Assembly: GCA_964019425.1 (NCBI GenBank) | Contig: OZ025819.1 | Span: 248,001 to 312,000, forward strand | From: Flectonema sp. DT1601 | Taxonomy: Eukaryota; Euglenozoa; Diplonemea; Diplonemida; Diplonemidae | Direction: 5' to 3' | DNA length: 64,000 nt | Part shown: positions 52,343 through 63,046 of the stretch, piece after piece | Layout of the letters: every line of letters starts with the position of its first letter | Numbering within the stretch: the stretch's first letter is position 1 | Notes under the pieces: generated by a model | Told to the model about the DNA's origin: nothing | Database searches by the model: none | Seen by the model: only the letters and a program-made list of their open reading frames with translations | Program-made: the position numbers and the translations under genes

Positions 52343-53419
52343 ATGTCGTCAGAAAGCCATGAATGGGTTCTTGTGGATAAAGAGGAAATCGAAGATGCGG
52401 GAAGAGCCAGTGAAGTCTTGTCAGTTGACGAAGACACACCGACAGCAATAACAGCCCCTGCTGTTGAGGATGAATCTGCACCTGTAGAAGAAACACAACC
52501 AGAGCCAGAGCCGGAACCAGAACCAGAACCAGAACCCGTTCCGGAGAAAAAGACATTCGGAAAATACACAATACTCGAAGAAGTTGGAGAAGGAGGACAG
52601 GGAAAGATATTTACTTGTCAAGAGCCTGGTGGTGCTATTCACGCTGTGAAGATGCTAAAATGTGAAGACAGAAATGAAGCTCTCGAAAGAGCGAATTCCA
52701 AACAAGCATTACTACGAGGAGGTCCACATATTAATAATGTTATAGAAATCATATCTGATGATAATTATATTTATCTCGTAATGCGATACATTTCTGAAGG
52801 TGATCTCGGACGTTGTATTCGAAATGCGAAGCAACACTTTCCTGAGGACGTAATACTTTCTGCGTTCTTACAGATCCTGAGCGCTATTAATTTTATTCAT
52901 CACAAAGATGTAGTTCATATGGATATTAAACCTGATAATATACTTGTTGAGAAGAAATCATGTGATCCAACAAATCTAGTATTGTACCTCACTGATTTTG
53001 ATGTTTGTAAGGAGAAGGGAAGACATAGCAATATCCCCTGTGACTATGCGTACACAGCTCCAGAAGTTCTCAAGTCAGGTTCTTGCACTCCTGCAGCTGA
53101 TGTTTTCTCATTGGGTGTTACATTACTGACGTTTGCGTTGTTGCCTGAGTTTCCTGACCTTGATGGAGAAATCCTTTCTTCGGATCGGTGGTCTGATCAA
53201 ATCGCTCTCACAGATGAAATAAACGCTTCTTTCGACTCAGGTGTGTGGTACAGTAAAGACGGACGTAGAGTACGCTACAGTGATCGACTTGTTTCTTTAA
53301 TTTGTAAGATGTTGCACCACGATCCAGCGAGAAGACCAAACGTAACTGAATTACACAGACTGGTCAACGAATTGTTCGTTGATCACTTAACTGGTGTTGT
53401 GTCTGTCGAAGAAGTTTAG
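52343..53419 (+). CDS. Protein kinase domain protein with altered HRD and DFG motifs
   Basis: 358 aa from M at 52343 (MSSESHEWVLVDKEEIEDAG); the frame is open upstream to an ATG at 52259, less likely because its residues look like untranslated leader. N-terminal acidic region with a Pro-Glu dipeptide repeat (PEPEPEPEPEPVPEK). Kinase domain about 72-350: GEGGQGKI loop, K103 in AVKMLK, catalytic loop HMDIKPDN (192-199), DFD (218-220), YTAPEVL, DVFSLGVTLL. The catalytic Asp D194 and Lys are kept, but HRD has become HMD and the DFG glycine is Asp, so regulation by loop phosphorylation is probably lost; residual activity is possible. It resembles CAMK/NEK-type kinases in general shape. Confidence 0.88.
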   Translation: MSSESHEWVLVDKEEIEDAGRASEVLSVDEDTPTAITAPAVEDESAPVEETQPEPEPEPEPEPEPVPEKKTFGKYTILEEVGEGGQGKIFTCQEPGGAIHAVKMLKCEDRNEALERANSKQALLRGGPHINNVIEIISDDNYIYLVMRYISEGDLGRCIRNAKQHFPEDVILSAFLQILSAINFIHHKDVVHMDIKPDNILVEKKSCDPTNLVLYLTDFDVCKEKGRHSNIPCDYAYTAPEVLKSGSCTPAADVFSLGVTLLTFALLPEFPDLDGEILSSDRWSDQIALTDEINASFDSGVWYSKDGRRVRYSDRLVSLICKMLHHDPARRPNVTELHRLVNELFVDHLTGVVSVEEV

Positions 53420-53913
53420 AACACCATTACAAAGCCATCTAGGGATGGGGAAAAAAAAAAAAAATAAATAAAGAGTTTTAACACACAAATTTTCTTTTTT
53501 CTTGCCGAGTATTAGTTTTTATTTGTATCCCTAACCTGCTCAATTTTAAAAAAAAAAAAAAAAAAAATGGTCTTGTACGTTGATAGTCAAACGTACACGC
53601 CGCCCCTTTTCATCGCGTAAATCATAATTTTTATTGTGTCCCAAGATTACTTGTTGCAAGAATGGGGGGAAAAAAGAAGAAAAAAAAAAAAGAGAGAAAT
53701 GCTACTTTTTTGCATCTCCTTATTAAGATGTATGGTTGCTGGTGACCTGATCTTTCAATTTTGTTGATTCTTCCAATTTGTCGCTCAAATACCCGATTGG
53801 AATGATTTTTCAAATCGGGACCTTCCTTCTGTTTAATGCGCTGTGAGATATCTATGTCTAAAAAAAAACAATAAAAACATTTTATATCCACGCAGTAATA
53901 TTTCTTCACTTCG

Positions 53914-53951
<38 letters not shown>

Positions 53952-54449
53952 TTGATCTAAAAAGTCTGTAGTTGGGAAGAAAAAGAAAAAGAAAGGTCGG
54001 TAAGAAATGACTATATCTTTCTATCTTTCATTAACAATAGAATCAATCTGGCGTATGAAGTTTCTTAGAACTTTCTGATGAAGGTCTAAGGGAGAAGAAA
54101 ACGAATGGAGAGAGAGGGGGAAAAAAAAAACACAAAAAAATAAACTCGTTGGTTTAGTCTCAGCAGTAGTGTTCCTCTAACCTCACTGTCGAAAGCAGTT
54201 ATTTCTTTTTCATCATCTAAAAAAAAGAAGGAAAAAAAAAAAAAAAAAAAAAAAACACGATGATGCAACTAACCAGAATAGCTAAACATCGACACGTTGA
54301 ATGTGATAACGCTGATGCAACAAAAAAAAATAAAATAAAATAAAATAAAAATTCGCTTTCGTTCTTCTTCAATCTTTTTTTTTTAAATTAAAAAAAATAT
54401 AATTTTCCTCTCAGGGTGGATTCATATCCAAGATAAGAATGATAGCCTC
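53420..54449. other. Spacer dense in homopolymers
   Basis: No gene. A and T runs at about 53449-53464, 53549-53567, 53919-53947 and 54234-54254. A TAAAA-type tandem microsatellite lies at about 54328-54350. The leader acceptor AATTTTCCTCTCAG ends at 54414. Confidence 0.55.
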
Positions 54450-54818
54450 ATGATTCGTGAGGAACTTTTAAGAAAGTTTGATGAACAGAGTCGCAGTTAC
54501 AAGGAAGTTTTTGACAGGCTAGAAGGTGTCATCGATGTAACAGGCGATAAAGACACAATGAAAGTAAAGAAATACTTAGAATGCGTCTTAAATAAGAATA
54601 AAAACAATACCGATTCCGTTTCTGGTGAGAATAGCTCAACCGATAGTGACCGTCCTGATGAATGGATTGATGAACCTGAAGTAGAGAAAGAACATTGTCA
54701 GTTACCAAAGTCTTATAAAAAGCCTTCAAAGGGATTATACAACGTCGGTCTGTCTGTTGTTTGTGTTGTTCTTGTTGCGATAATCGGACAAATGTGGTTG
54801 GAGAATTCCTATTTTTGA
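54450..54818 (+). CDS. Small tail-anchored protein, hypothetical
   Basis: 122 aa. The N-terminal half is helical and charged (IREELLRKFDEQSRSYKEVF, then ECVLNKNKNN). A Ser/Asp-rich acidic stretch follows (SGENSSTDSDRPDEWIDEPE). The C-terminus has one TM segment (LYNVGLSVVCVVLVAIIGQMW, about residues 97-117) with only a few residues beyond it, the layout of a GET-pathway tail-anchored protein of ER or outer mitochondrial membrane. A SNARE-like identity was considered but no heptad core with a central Gln or Arg is evident. Confidence 0.65.
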   Translation: MIREELLRKFDEQSRSYKEVFDRLEGVIDVTGDKDTMKVKKYLECVLNKNKNNTDSVSGENSSTDSDRPDEWIDEPEVEKEHCQLPKSYKKPSKGLYNVGLSVVCVVLVAIIGQMWLENSYF

Positions 54819-54982
54819 AAAAAGAAAAAATATATGTTTTATCTCATGATGACTGATTACGAATCGATTTATATTATTATTGTTTTTTTAGAGTTATTCA
54901 GAAAACTGGATGTTTTTAATTTTATTATTATTTTTTTATTTTTCTTCTCTTCCATCAGAACTATCCTCATCATACGCACCCT

Positions 54983-55834
54983 ATGATGATAACAATACTA
55001 CTGACGACAGTACTTACTGTTATACCATGTCATGAAGACGTTCAGTGTAATGTTAGTTCTTCATTAGGATGGAGGTGTGAGGCGGACCTAACAGCTCCAT
55101 TACCACAAGGAAACTGTCATTTACCTGGTCCAAACACTGCGGGTAACGTTAGCTGTTCATGTTCAGAGCAAACATGTGAAAGTTACCCATCAGTAAACCC
55201 ATTAAATGGAACAAAGTATTTAATGATCGGCGATTCGATATCTTTGGGAATGCAATCAGATGTTGAGACTGCTCTTAAGAATCACAGTTGGAGTCTTATT
55301 CACAACCCAGGCAACGCTGCGTCATCAAATTTAGGAGATCATTGCAAAGAGAGTTGGGCTGATGCTCCGAATATCACAAATTTCGATGTGATTTCTTTTA
55401 ACTTTGGACTACACGACATCGGATACGACGTTGAACGACTCAACATTTCCCAATACGTACATCTACTTCAAAATATAACTGATTACATGATATTGCTCAG
55501 ACGTAAACACAGTACGAAACTTCTTTGGGTAACTACTACACCCGTACCAACAGTTCCTGTTTATAATGCAGAAGGTCCCTGCAACACGACAAGTAAATGT
55601 CTCAACCCTCCAAGGTATAACAGTGACGTAATATTGTATAATAGCGCTGCGAAAAAGATTATGGATAAGGCTAGCATTCCTGTTCTAGATTTGTATACTT
55701 TTGTTATCAATAAGTGTGGAGGTGCAGGGTATAAAGGCTGTCCTGGTTTTCAACTTCCGAATAACGTTCACTATACTGCAACTGGATGGAACTCTTTGGC
55801 TCAGCAAATGACTGCAGCGTTACTGGCATTGTAG
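54983..55834 (+). CDS. Secreted SGNH/GDSL-like hydrolase
   Basis: 283 aa. Signal peptide MMITILLTTVLTVIPC. A Cys-rich segment (CNVSSSLGWRCEA...CSCSEQTCES) precedes the SGNH fold. Block I GDSIS (nucleophile S85 in MIGDSISLG), block III FNFGLHD (N140 oxyanion), block V LPNNVHYTATGW with H263 as base. The family's DxxH is NxxH here, as in some eukaryotic SGNH proteins, so a Ser-His dyad is possible. The family deacylates lipids, glycans or acetylated sugars. Many Asn-X-Ser/Thr sites support secretion. The acceptor TTCTCTTCCATCAG ends at 54958. Confidence 0.85.
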   Translation: MMITILLTTVLTVIPCHEDVQCNVSSSLGWRCEADLTAPLPQGNCHLPGPNTAGNVSCSCSEQTCESYPSVNPLNGTKYLMIGDSISLGMQSDVETALKNHSWSLIHNPGNAASSNLGDHCKESWADAPNITNFDVISFNFGLHDIGYDVERLNISQYVHLLQNITDYMILLRRKHSTKLLWVTTTPVPTVPVYNAEGPCNTTSKCLNPPRYNSDVILYNSAAKKIMDKASIPVLDLYTFVINKCGGAGYKGCPGFQLPNNVHYTATGWNSLAQQMTAALLAL

Positions 55835-56617
55835 TTTGATGAGGCTTATTGTTTATATCAAGTAGCTTAAACCATCTCATAAAGGGTTCTCTCTCCATCT
55901 AACCAAATCTTACAATTTCTCAATGAGAGATATTTCTAAGGCTTTGGTTCACTGCGCGTAGGGTGGATTCGTTTTTGTACTTGTTAGTCTTTATGAATCA
56001 CACCCGAATTTTTTTTTTTTTTTTTTTTTTTTTTTGGAATTTTTCCATTTAGGTTTGTTTAGGATATCGCTCAAGAAATATAAGTAAAACACGAAACATC
56101 TGTCATCAGCTCATGGTATTAATCTTTTAGTAGTGTGATGATAAATTATTGTAGTAGTTTACTTATATTAAACTTTTGTTAATCGGACTTGTACGTGTTC
56201 TTGTTCAAAAAAAAAAAAAAAAAAGGAACGTCATCTTAATTGCCATGGTGCAGTTTAAGAAACTTTTTTTTTTCTGCAAACGTTTATCTTTCTTTTAGTC
56301 TATCGGTTGTTTCCTAGCACAGAATGGGGAGGGTGTGTAGATCTCCTTGATTTAGTATACCCTGTACCGAAACTAATAAAATAATCTTCTTGAGATTAGG
56401 TTCAACTTTCAACCGTAGTATTGCTTAATTGATATTCGGTGGTCTGTTGGGCCCGCTAACTAACTAACTTCAAGCATTTTGTTTAATTCGTTCGTTCGAC
56501 GATCTGTTTAGTTAGGCGACTTGGTTATGATATCCATGTCGGGTAGTTTTGAGATTATTTAGGATGGCTTTCTAACTGTTTTATTTCCCTTCGTAGTTAT
56601 AAGTAAATTCAGCAATC
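55835..56617. other. Spacer before the S1P lyase pair
   Basis: No gene. T run at 56007-56035, A run near 56206-56224. The pyrimidine-rich acceptor TTTATTTCCCTTCGTAG ends at 56596, 21 nt before the ATG. Confidence 0.5.
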
Positions 56618-58350
56618 ATGGATCACGTCCAGAAATATGTTAACTCATTTGATGAGAAATTAGAGAAGACTTCCCCAGCGAAGATTGTAGTCAGCACCTT
56701 AGCGACTGCATACATCGCAAACAAGATGTTTAGAATGTACAAAGTTGGTCTCAATGACACCGTGAAAGAATCAAAGGAAAACACTTTCTTATTCTTGAGA
56801 AAGCACTTTGGTCACCTTCTTGGTTACGATGCTGCCATGAAGGACGCAACCAACTCATTCTTGAAGGAATTCGCACAGAAACAGTCCACGATTAAGATTC
56901 TTAACGACAAGCTCCCATCGGAATCTGTCAACAAGGAGGAAATTCTGGAGCTCTGTAAGAAGATGGCCGAAATCAATGGTGATTTCTCAAAGGGACAGTA
57001 CTCAGGAACTATTTACCACGGAGGTATGGATGGATACACAGAGTTCATCAACGAGGCAATGAACCTTCATCAGTGGACCAACCCACTTCACGGAGGACAG
57101 TTCTCAGGTGTTCGTAAGATGGAGGCCGAGTCTATCTCGATGGTTATCAGTATGTTCAATGGTGATGCTCAGGCATGTGGTGCCTTGACCACTGGAGGAA
57201 CTGAATCAATCCTTCTCGCAATGAAGGCTTACCGTGAACACGCTAAGTTCGAACGTGGTATCACTGAGCCAGAGCTCGTTGTCCCTGTCACTGCCCACGC
57301 TGCATTTGACAAGGCTGCCCACTACTTTGGAATTCGTATCCGTCACGCAAGAATGGACCCAGTCACTTGCAAGGTTGACTTAAAGCACATGAAGTCCCTC
57401 GTTAATGGAAACACCATCGCCCTTGTTGGATCTGCTCCTCACTACCCTCACGGAATTGTTGATCCAATTACTGAGATCGCTGCCTTCGGAAAGAAGAAGG
57501 GAATCCCAGTCCACGTTGACGCCTGTCTTGGTGGGTTCATCATCGCTTTCATGGAGAAGGCTGGACTTCCAGTCGATGAGAAGTTTGACTTCAGAGTTCC
57601 GGGAGTGACCAGTATCTCTTGTGACACTCACAAGTACGGATTTGCTCCAAAGGGAAGTTCAACCATTTTGTACAAGAACGCCGCCCTCAGAAAGTACCAA
57701 ATGCACTCGCAGCCAAACTGGCCGGGTGGTATCTACGCATCACCAACTATCTCGGGATCCAGAATCGGAAACGTTGTTGCTGGAACCTGGGCTGCATTGT
57801 TGTACCACGGTCAGGAGGGATACGTTAAGTCTGCTACTGAGATTTGCACTGCCGCTAAATTCATCTCAGATGAGATTCGTAAGATTCCAGGACTTAAGGT
57901 CATGGGTAACCCAATGTTGTCAGTTATTGGAATCGCGTCTGATGAGTTTGACATTTACCGTCTTCAGGACTACTTAGTGGAGAGACACTGGGACCTCAAC
58001 TCTCTTCAATTCCCACCATCCCTTCACATCTGTTGTACAAAACTTCACACTGTCAACGACATGGAGCACACTAAGCGTTTCGTCGCTGATCTTCAGAACG
58101 GTTCTGCCTACATCATGGCGAACAAGAACGACAACACTCCAGGAGGAGCAGCGATCTACGGAACTAGTCAAAAGGTTCCTGACAGAGAGATTATTGGAGA
58201 TATCGCCAAGTCCTACTTCGATGCCTACTATGATGTCCACGTTGAGGTGTGTAATTAAACTGGTAACAACTTCTTTTGATTCAAAGTTCCTCTCTTTATT
58301 TCTAAACAACACAGGAACACGCGGCCGCGATTGAAGATAAGAAGCAGTAG
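56618..58350 (+). CDS. SGPL1: Sphingosine-1-phosphate lyase, tandem copy 1, 2 exons
   Basis: Exons 56618-58246 and 58315-58350; 68-nt intron; 554 aa ending EHAAAIEDKKQ. A PLP enzyme that splits sphingosine-1-phosphate into phosphoethanolamine and a long-chain aldehyde, the exit step of sphingolipid catabolism, in the ER membrane. N-terminal hydrophobic helix about 21-38 (AKIVVSTLATAYIANKMF). Motifs: QYSGTIYHGG, NLHQWTNPLHGGQFSGVRKM, ALTTGGTESILLAMKAYRE, HVDACLGGFI, and SCDTHKYGFAPKG with the Schiff-base lysine K339, then YASPTISGSRIG. Codons are strongly biased (GGA, CCA, ATC, TTC), as expected for high expression. Intron position is shared with copy 2. Confidence 0.94.
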
Positions 58351-58772
58351 TCGGAGTTTGATCAAAAAAAAAAAAAAAAAAAATTAAAAAAAAAAAGCAA
58401 ACAAAAAAAATTAAGAATTTAAATTATTGATAGCAAACAAGAAGCAGATTGCACATATATTGCTGTGAGAAAAAAAAAAAAAAACCATACAAAAAAAAAA
58501 GTAATCCAACAATCAGTTTTTCTCAATCTAGCTTTGTATGTGTAGAAAATGTGAAAAAGCAGAATTTAAGTAGGAAAAAAAAAAAAAGATGCATTCTAAT
58601 TGTGTGAGATTTGTGCTACGCGTGTGTTGTCACATTTTTTATTGGGCAGGTCCCTTCCTCTCTCCCATTCTTTTGCGTTTCAAAGGAGTACTAAATATTT
58701 TTTGTGTGTTTTCTCGTACTAGCGAGTGTCAGTCAAGCTCCCTCCAATTGGTTGTGTTTGTGTTTTTTTTCC

Positions 58773-58804
<32 letters not shown>

Positions 58805-59380
58805 AATTCTGGAGAGAAAAAAAAAAACAAATCTACCAAACCACGGAGTTTTGTTTTTAAAGCCATCACAAGGTATAAATACGCCCAACTTTCCTATGAG
58901 TGAATAATGAGGGCATTTAACCGCTGTGTCTGCCTGCTAACTTCATTTTCAATATTTATTATTATCGCTACGGTGCAAGTCTTCTCAAGATAAAAAAAGA
59001 TTTTGATAAAAAAAATAAAAAAAAAAAAATCCCCCCCTTTCCCTCCATCCTATTTCTCATCCCCGCATGCCACAGTCACAAATGGAATGTAGGTTTACTT
59101 TCGGTAAATCTGTGTTTTTTTTTGTTGTTGTACTTCTCCCTTTGAATTATATTATTTTTTTTTTTTTTTTTTCAATTTATTTTTTTCTCCCCTTTTTTTT
59201 TCCCCAACTTTTTTTTTTGCTTCAGTGAAAAAAAAAAACTACCCATTGTTTTTTAAATGTACCACTTCATTTCAAACAGGCAAACACTCATCCAAACTAC
59301 TACAATATTTTCCTGCAATAACTGACTGCCCAGGTTTTTATTTACCTTTTTTTTTCTCCTGCAGGGTAATACAGAACGGG
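58351..59380. other. Spacer between S1P lyase copies
   Basis: No gene. A-rich left half (runs at about 58364-58382 and 58771-58800), T-rich right half. The acceptor TTTTTTTCTCCTGCAG ends at 59364, 16 nt before the chosen ATG of copy 2. Confidence 0.5.
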
Positions 59381-61143
59381 ATGTCACTATCGAAAATAGC
59401 ACCCTTCGGTCTGGTTTCTGAAGCAGTGGCAGCGTTTGATTACGCACATGCTAACACACCTCCGTCTAAGTTAGTATTCAAAACGATAATACTTTTATAT
59501 TTGTTAAAGAAAACTTATCAAGTCTACCAACTTGGACTTAGAGATTCAGTTAAAGCACTCTTGGAAGGGTTATTTTCCTTAATCAGAAAATATTTCGGAG
59601 GATTACTTGGATACGAAAAGGCTCTAAAAGAAGCCAAGCAGGGGTTCATTAAGGAATTCGCACACAAACAATCAACCATATCCGTATTGAATGATAAGCT
59701 ACCGAAAGTTCCTCCGAGTAAAAATGAAATTCTGAAGCTGTGCAAACAACTTGCTGGGATTAACTCTGACTTCTCAAAGGGACAATTCTCAGGTTCAATT
59801 TACCACGGAGGTATGGATGGATACACAGAGTTCATCAACGAGGCAATGAACCTTCACCAGTGGACTAACCCGATGCACGGAGGACAGTTCTCAGGTGTTC
59901 GTAAGATGGAAGCTGAAGCTATTTCAATGGTTGTCAACATGTTCAATGGTGATGCTCAGGCATGTGGTGCCTTGACCACTGGAGGAACTGAATCAATCCT
60001 TCTCGCAATGAAGGCTTACCGTGAACTCGCTAAGTTCGAACGTGGTATCACTGAGCCAGAGCTCGTTGTCCCTGTCACTGCCCACGCTGCATTTGACAAG
60101 GCTGCCCACTACTTTGGAATTCGTATCCGTCACGCAAGAATGGACCCAGTCACTTGCAAGGTTGACTTAAAGCACATGAAGTCCCTCGTTAATGGAAACA
60201 CCATCGCCCTTGTTGGATCTGCTCCTCACTACCCTCACGGAATTGTTGATCCAATTACTGAGATCGCTGCCTTCGGAAAGAAGAAGGGAATCCCAGTCCA
60301 CGTTGATGCCTGTCTTGGTGGGTTCATCATCGCTTTCATGGAGAAGGCTGGACTTCCGCTTGATGAGAAGTTTGACTTCAGAGTTCCGGGAGTGACCAGT
60401 ATCTCTTGTGACACTCACAAGTACGGATTTGCTCCAAAGGGAAGTTCAACTATTTTGTACAGAAATGTGGAGCTTAGGAGGTACCAAATGCACTCGCAGC
60501 CAAACTGGCCAGGTGGTATCTACGCATCACCAACTATCTCGGGATCCAGAATCGGAAACGTTGTTGCTGGAACCTGGGCTGCATTAATGTACCACGGTGA
60601 GCAAGGATACGTTGAGTCAACAACAAGAATTGTAAAAGCCACCTACTACATAAGAGATGAGTGTAATAAGATTCCAGGACTCAAAGTTATGGGCAACCCG
60701 ATGGGTAGCGTCATTGCAATTGCGTCTGATGAGTTTGATATTTATCGTCTTCAGGATGACTTGACTTCCAAAGGTTGGGAAATATGTAGCCTGCAGTTCC
60801 CATCGTCTCTTCACCTTGCTGCTACAAATCTTCATGCTGTAAATGATATGGAACACTCAAAGAGACTTGTTAGTGATATTCGCAATGCTTGTTCGGTAAT
60901 AATGGAAACAAAATCAGAAGCTGCTACAGGAAGTGCTGCTCTTTACGGGACTAGTCAAAAAATACCTGACAGGTCAATCATTGGAGACGTTGCGACTTCT
61001 TACTTTGATGCTTACTATGATGTTTATGTTTCGGTTTGTCTTTTACTGATTTAGATTTCTTTATCTTAATCATAGCGTTATGTCATAATAATTATAAAAA
61101 AAAACAGAAACACGCTGACGCAATAAAGCAACAGAAGTGCTGA
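59381..61143 (+). CDS. SGPL1: Sphingosine-1-phosphate lyase, tandem copy 2, 2 exons
   Basis: Exons 59381-61033 and 61108-61143; 74-nt intron (donor GTTTGT, acceptor AAAAAAAACAG); 562 aa ending KHADAIKQQKC. The start at 59381 is preferred over upstream in-frame codons because it lies just behind a pyrimidine-rich CAG and begins a plausible protein. Same motifs as copy 1; PLP lysine K347. The N- and C-terminal parts are clearly diverged and AT-rich in codon choice, while the middle (about 59945-60590) is almost identical in DNA to copy 1 and uses its codon style, a mosaic left by gene conversion. A hydrophobic segment (KTIILLYLLKKTYQVYQL) replaces the copy 1 anchor. Confidence 0.93.
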
Positions 61144-61300
61144 TCGTTTTTGTTATGATATATATATCTGATTATATGTTTTTTTTTCTCTTTTTTTCCC
61201 CCTCTCCGTTTCTGTTGTGTTTTGAGCCAAATAATTACACTTGCAAGGCGGTCGTAAAAAGCCGATGCCTTTCTCCATTTCCCTCTCCCTCCTTTAACAG

Positions 61301-61792
61301 ATTGGTTTGTACCACAGCTCCATTTTGGTTGACAAATTCGTTTGGACAAGTTTGGTATGTTTCTACAGATAAACTTATTGTTTTTTTTTTTAGTTTTTTT
61401 AAAAAAAAAACTTTTTTTTATTCTGATTTAGCTGCTGTTTTTCAGCAAGTCTTTTTCTCTCCCTCTAAAACTTAATCTTTGCCTCTATTGCACGACATCT
61501 GCCGTTTACGTGATATAGTTGTATTATTTAAGGAACATTTACTATTATTTTCAAACAGGTCGCATGTAGTAGTTTTAAGGATAAATTTTTCAGATTAAGA
61601 AATTTCGCTGAGTATGTTCCAAATGGCGTAGAATCGAAGATTAGAAGTGCGAAACTTCTAAGGAGAAATTGTAATTGGGCAGCCTACCCGAAGAATAATA
61701 CTTATCCTTTTGTTCTTGTTGATGAAGACCATTGTGATGAGATGATAAAACCTTTGGATGAAGTTGTAGTATCCCTCTGCAACATATATTAA
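61301..61792 (+). CDS. 3' exons of an unresolved small gene
   Basis: The last exon, 61559-61792, is an open frame of 77 codons with no internal ATG near its start: VACSSFKDKFFRLRNFAEYV, then PNGVESKIRSAKLLRRNCNW, AAYPKNNTYPFVLVDEDHCD and EMIKPLDEVVVSLCNIY before TAA. It follows a TTTTCAAACAG acceptor. An upstream candidate exon, 61301-61354 (IGLYHSSILVDKFVWTSL), lies between a strong pyrimidine tract ending CCTTTAACAG and a GTATGT donor and joins in phase 0. A still earlier exon (EPNNYTCKAV, ending about 61254) would also be in phase. The start is not located and the product is not recognised. Confidence 0.45.
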
Positions 61793-62286
61793 GAAAAAGT
61801 CAAATGACCCTCCTCTCGAAAAAAGAAAAAAGTTACGAATGCTCGCCTTTCCTCCGTTGTTTGCTTTCGTTCTGTGTGGTCTACCAAAGTATCAAAGGTG
61901 ATGCTTGCTTTTAATTGAGACCACGTGGTAGAAGCAAGTATCAGTCAATATTCGGTTTTGATCCTTCTCTCCTCCTCAGATATGATTTGTTTGGGTTTGA
62001 GAGTTGGATACAAAAAAATCTTTCCAACGGGGAAGAGAATAAAAAATATTTTATTTTCACCTTGTTAATTTCACTTGAATGCCTTTTGTTCGCTGTGTTC
62101 TCTCATTCGAAATGCAGCTGTTTGGATGTGTTCTGTTTGAGGTGATCAGTTTATTAATAATGATAGACGTTTAAACAGGTGGCCACATCAAAATTCAATG
62201 TTCTAATTAGCAAGTCGTACGTCACACCTTTTCGATGAGTGCTTTTGTTAAACGTGAATTTCATCCTATTAAAACATTAGCAAGAT
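61793..62286. other. Spacer, possible broken coding trace
   Basis: No gene with an ATG. The open stretch from 61915 (LRPRGRSKYQSIFGFDPSLL then LRYDLFGFESWIQ) looks slightly protein-like and then decays into Phe/Lys-rich sequence. It could be an exon of a neighbour or chance. Confidence 0.3.
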
Positions 62287-62859
62287 ATGAGCACTGCATT
62301 GGCACCCCACAGACCCAGGGCCCCAACAGCAGGTCACTCGGTGTGCCCTTCTCGATCTTTGCTTTGTAATCGTTTTGGACTGCCTCCCAAGACTACATTG
62401 AATTACAAGTTGCCGTTACCAAAGTATCATCACAGAGGTGATGGTTGTAGAGATTCTTGGATAGGTGATCTGAAGTATGATGGAGACACTATGGTGTATT
62501 GGAAACAAGTATTAGGAAAACCCGAGACGAGGGGGAAGTACCGTTGCCGTGGAACAAATCAACGAATTTCAAGCAGTGTTAATATTTTACATCATGATTG
62601 TGGATCACTTGATCATCAACAGATAACAGAAACGAAATCTCGTAGTGCCCACACAGAGAGCTCTAGTCTTGTAGATGGTGAGCTTCCTTTTTTATGTACG
62701 ACAATACGTAGAAGAGACAGGTCAATGCAAACTAGAATAGCTGATAGACTGGAAGAAGAGTACCTGTCAACGCTGTCAATGAATGATCTAAGAAAAATGC
62801 ATTTACTTAATTATTTTAAAAGAAGAAAACGATCTTCAAATTCGAAGTCTCCAAGGTAG
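62287..62859 (+). CDS. Hypothetical 190-aa basic protein
   Basis: Not recognised. The N-terminus is Pro/Arg-rich (MSTALAPHRPRAPTAGHSVC), followed by LPLPKYHHRGDGCRDSWIGD, then LKYDGDTMVYWKQVLGKPET, then a Ser/His-rich polar region. The C-terminus is helical and basic (RIADRLEEEYLSTLSMNDLR, FKRRKRSSNSKSPR). No signal or TM segment. A basic tail with SPR suggests a nuclear protein. Codon content is ordinary rather than homopolymeric, supporting a real gene. Confidence 0.6.
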   Translation: MSTALAPHRPRAPTAGHSVCPSRSLLCNRFGLPPKTTLNYKLPLPKYHHRGDGCRDSWIGDLKYDGDTMVYWKQVLGKPETRGKYRCRGTNQRISSSVNILHHDCGSLDHQQITETKSRSAHTESSSLVDGELPFLCTTIRRRDRSMQTRIADRLEEEYLSTLSMNDLRKMHLLNYFKRRKRSSNSKSPR

Positions 62860-63046
62860 TGCTGTATGACCAACAATCAAATATTATTTCTCTTGTCTTG
62901 CTGTATCGAATTTCTATTCGGTGGACTTGTTCTTACTTGTACGAATGAATCTTCGGAGATTATTCACTATAAGTAATTCCATGTTTTTTTTTTATCATTT
63001 TATTGTTAATATTTTTCACAGTAATCCCATCCCCCCTTTCATAACG

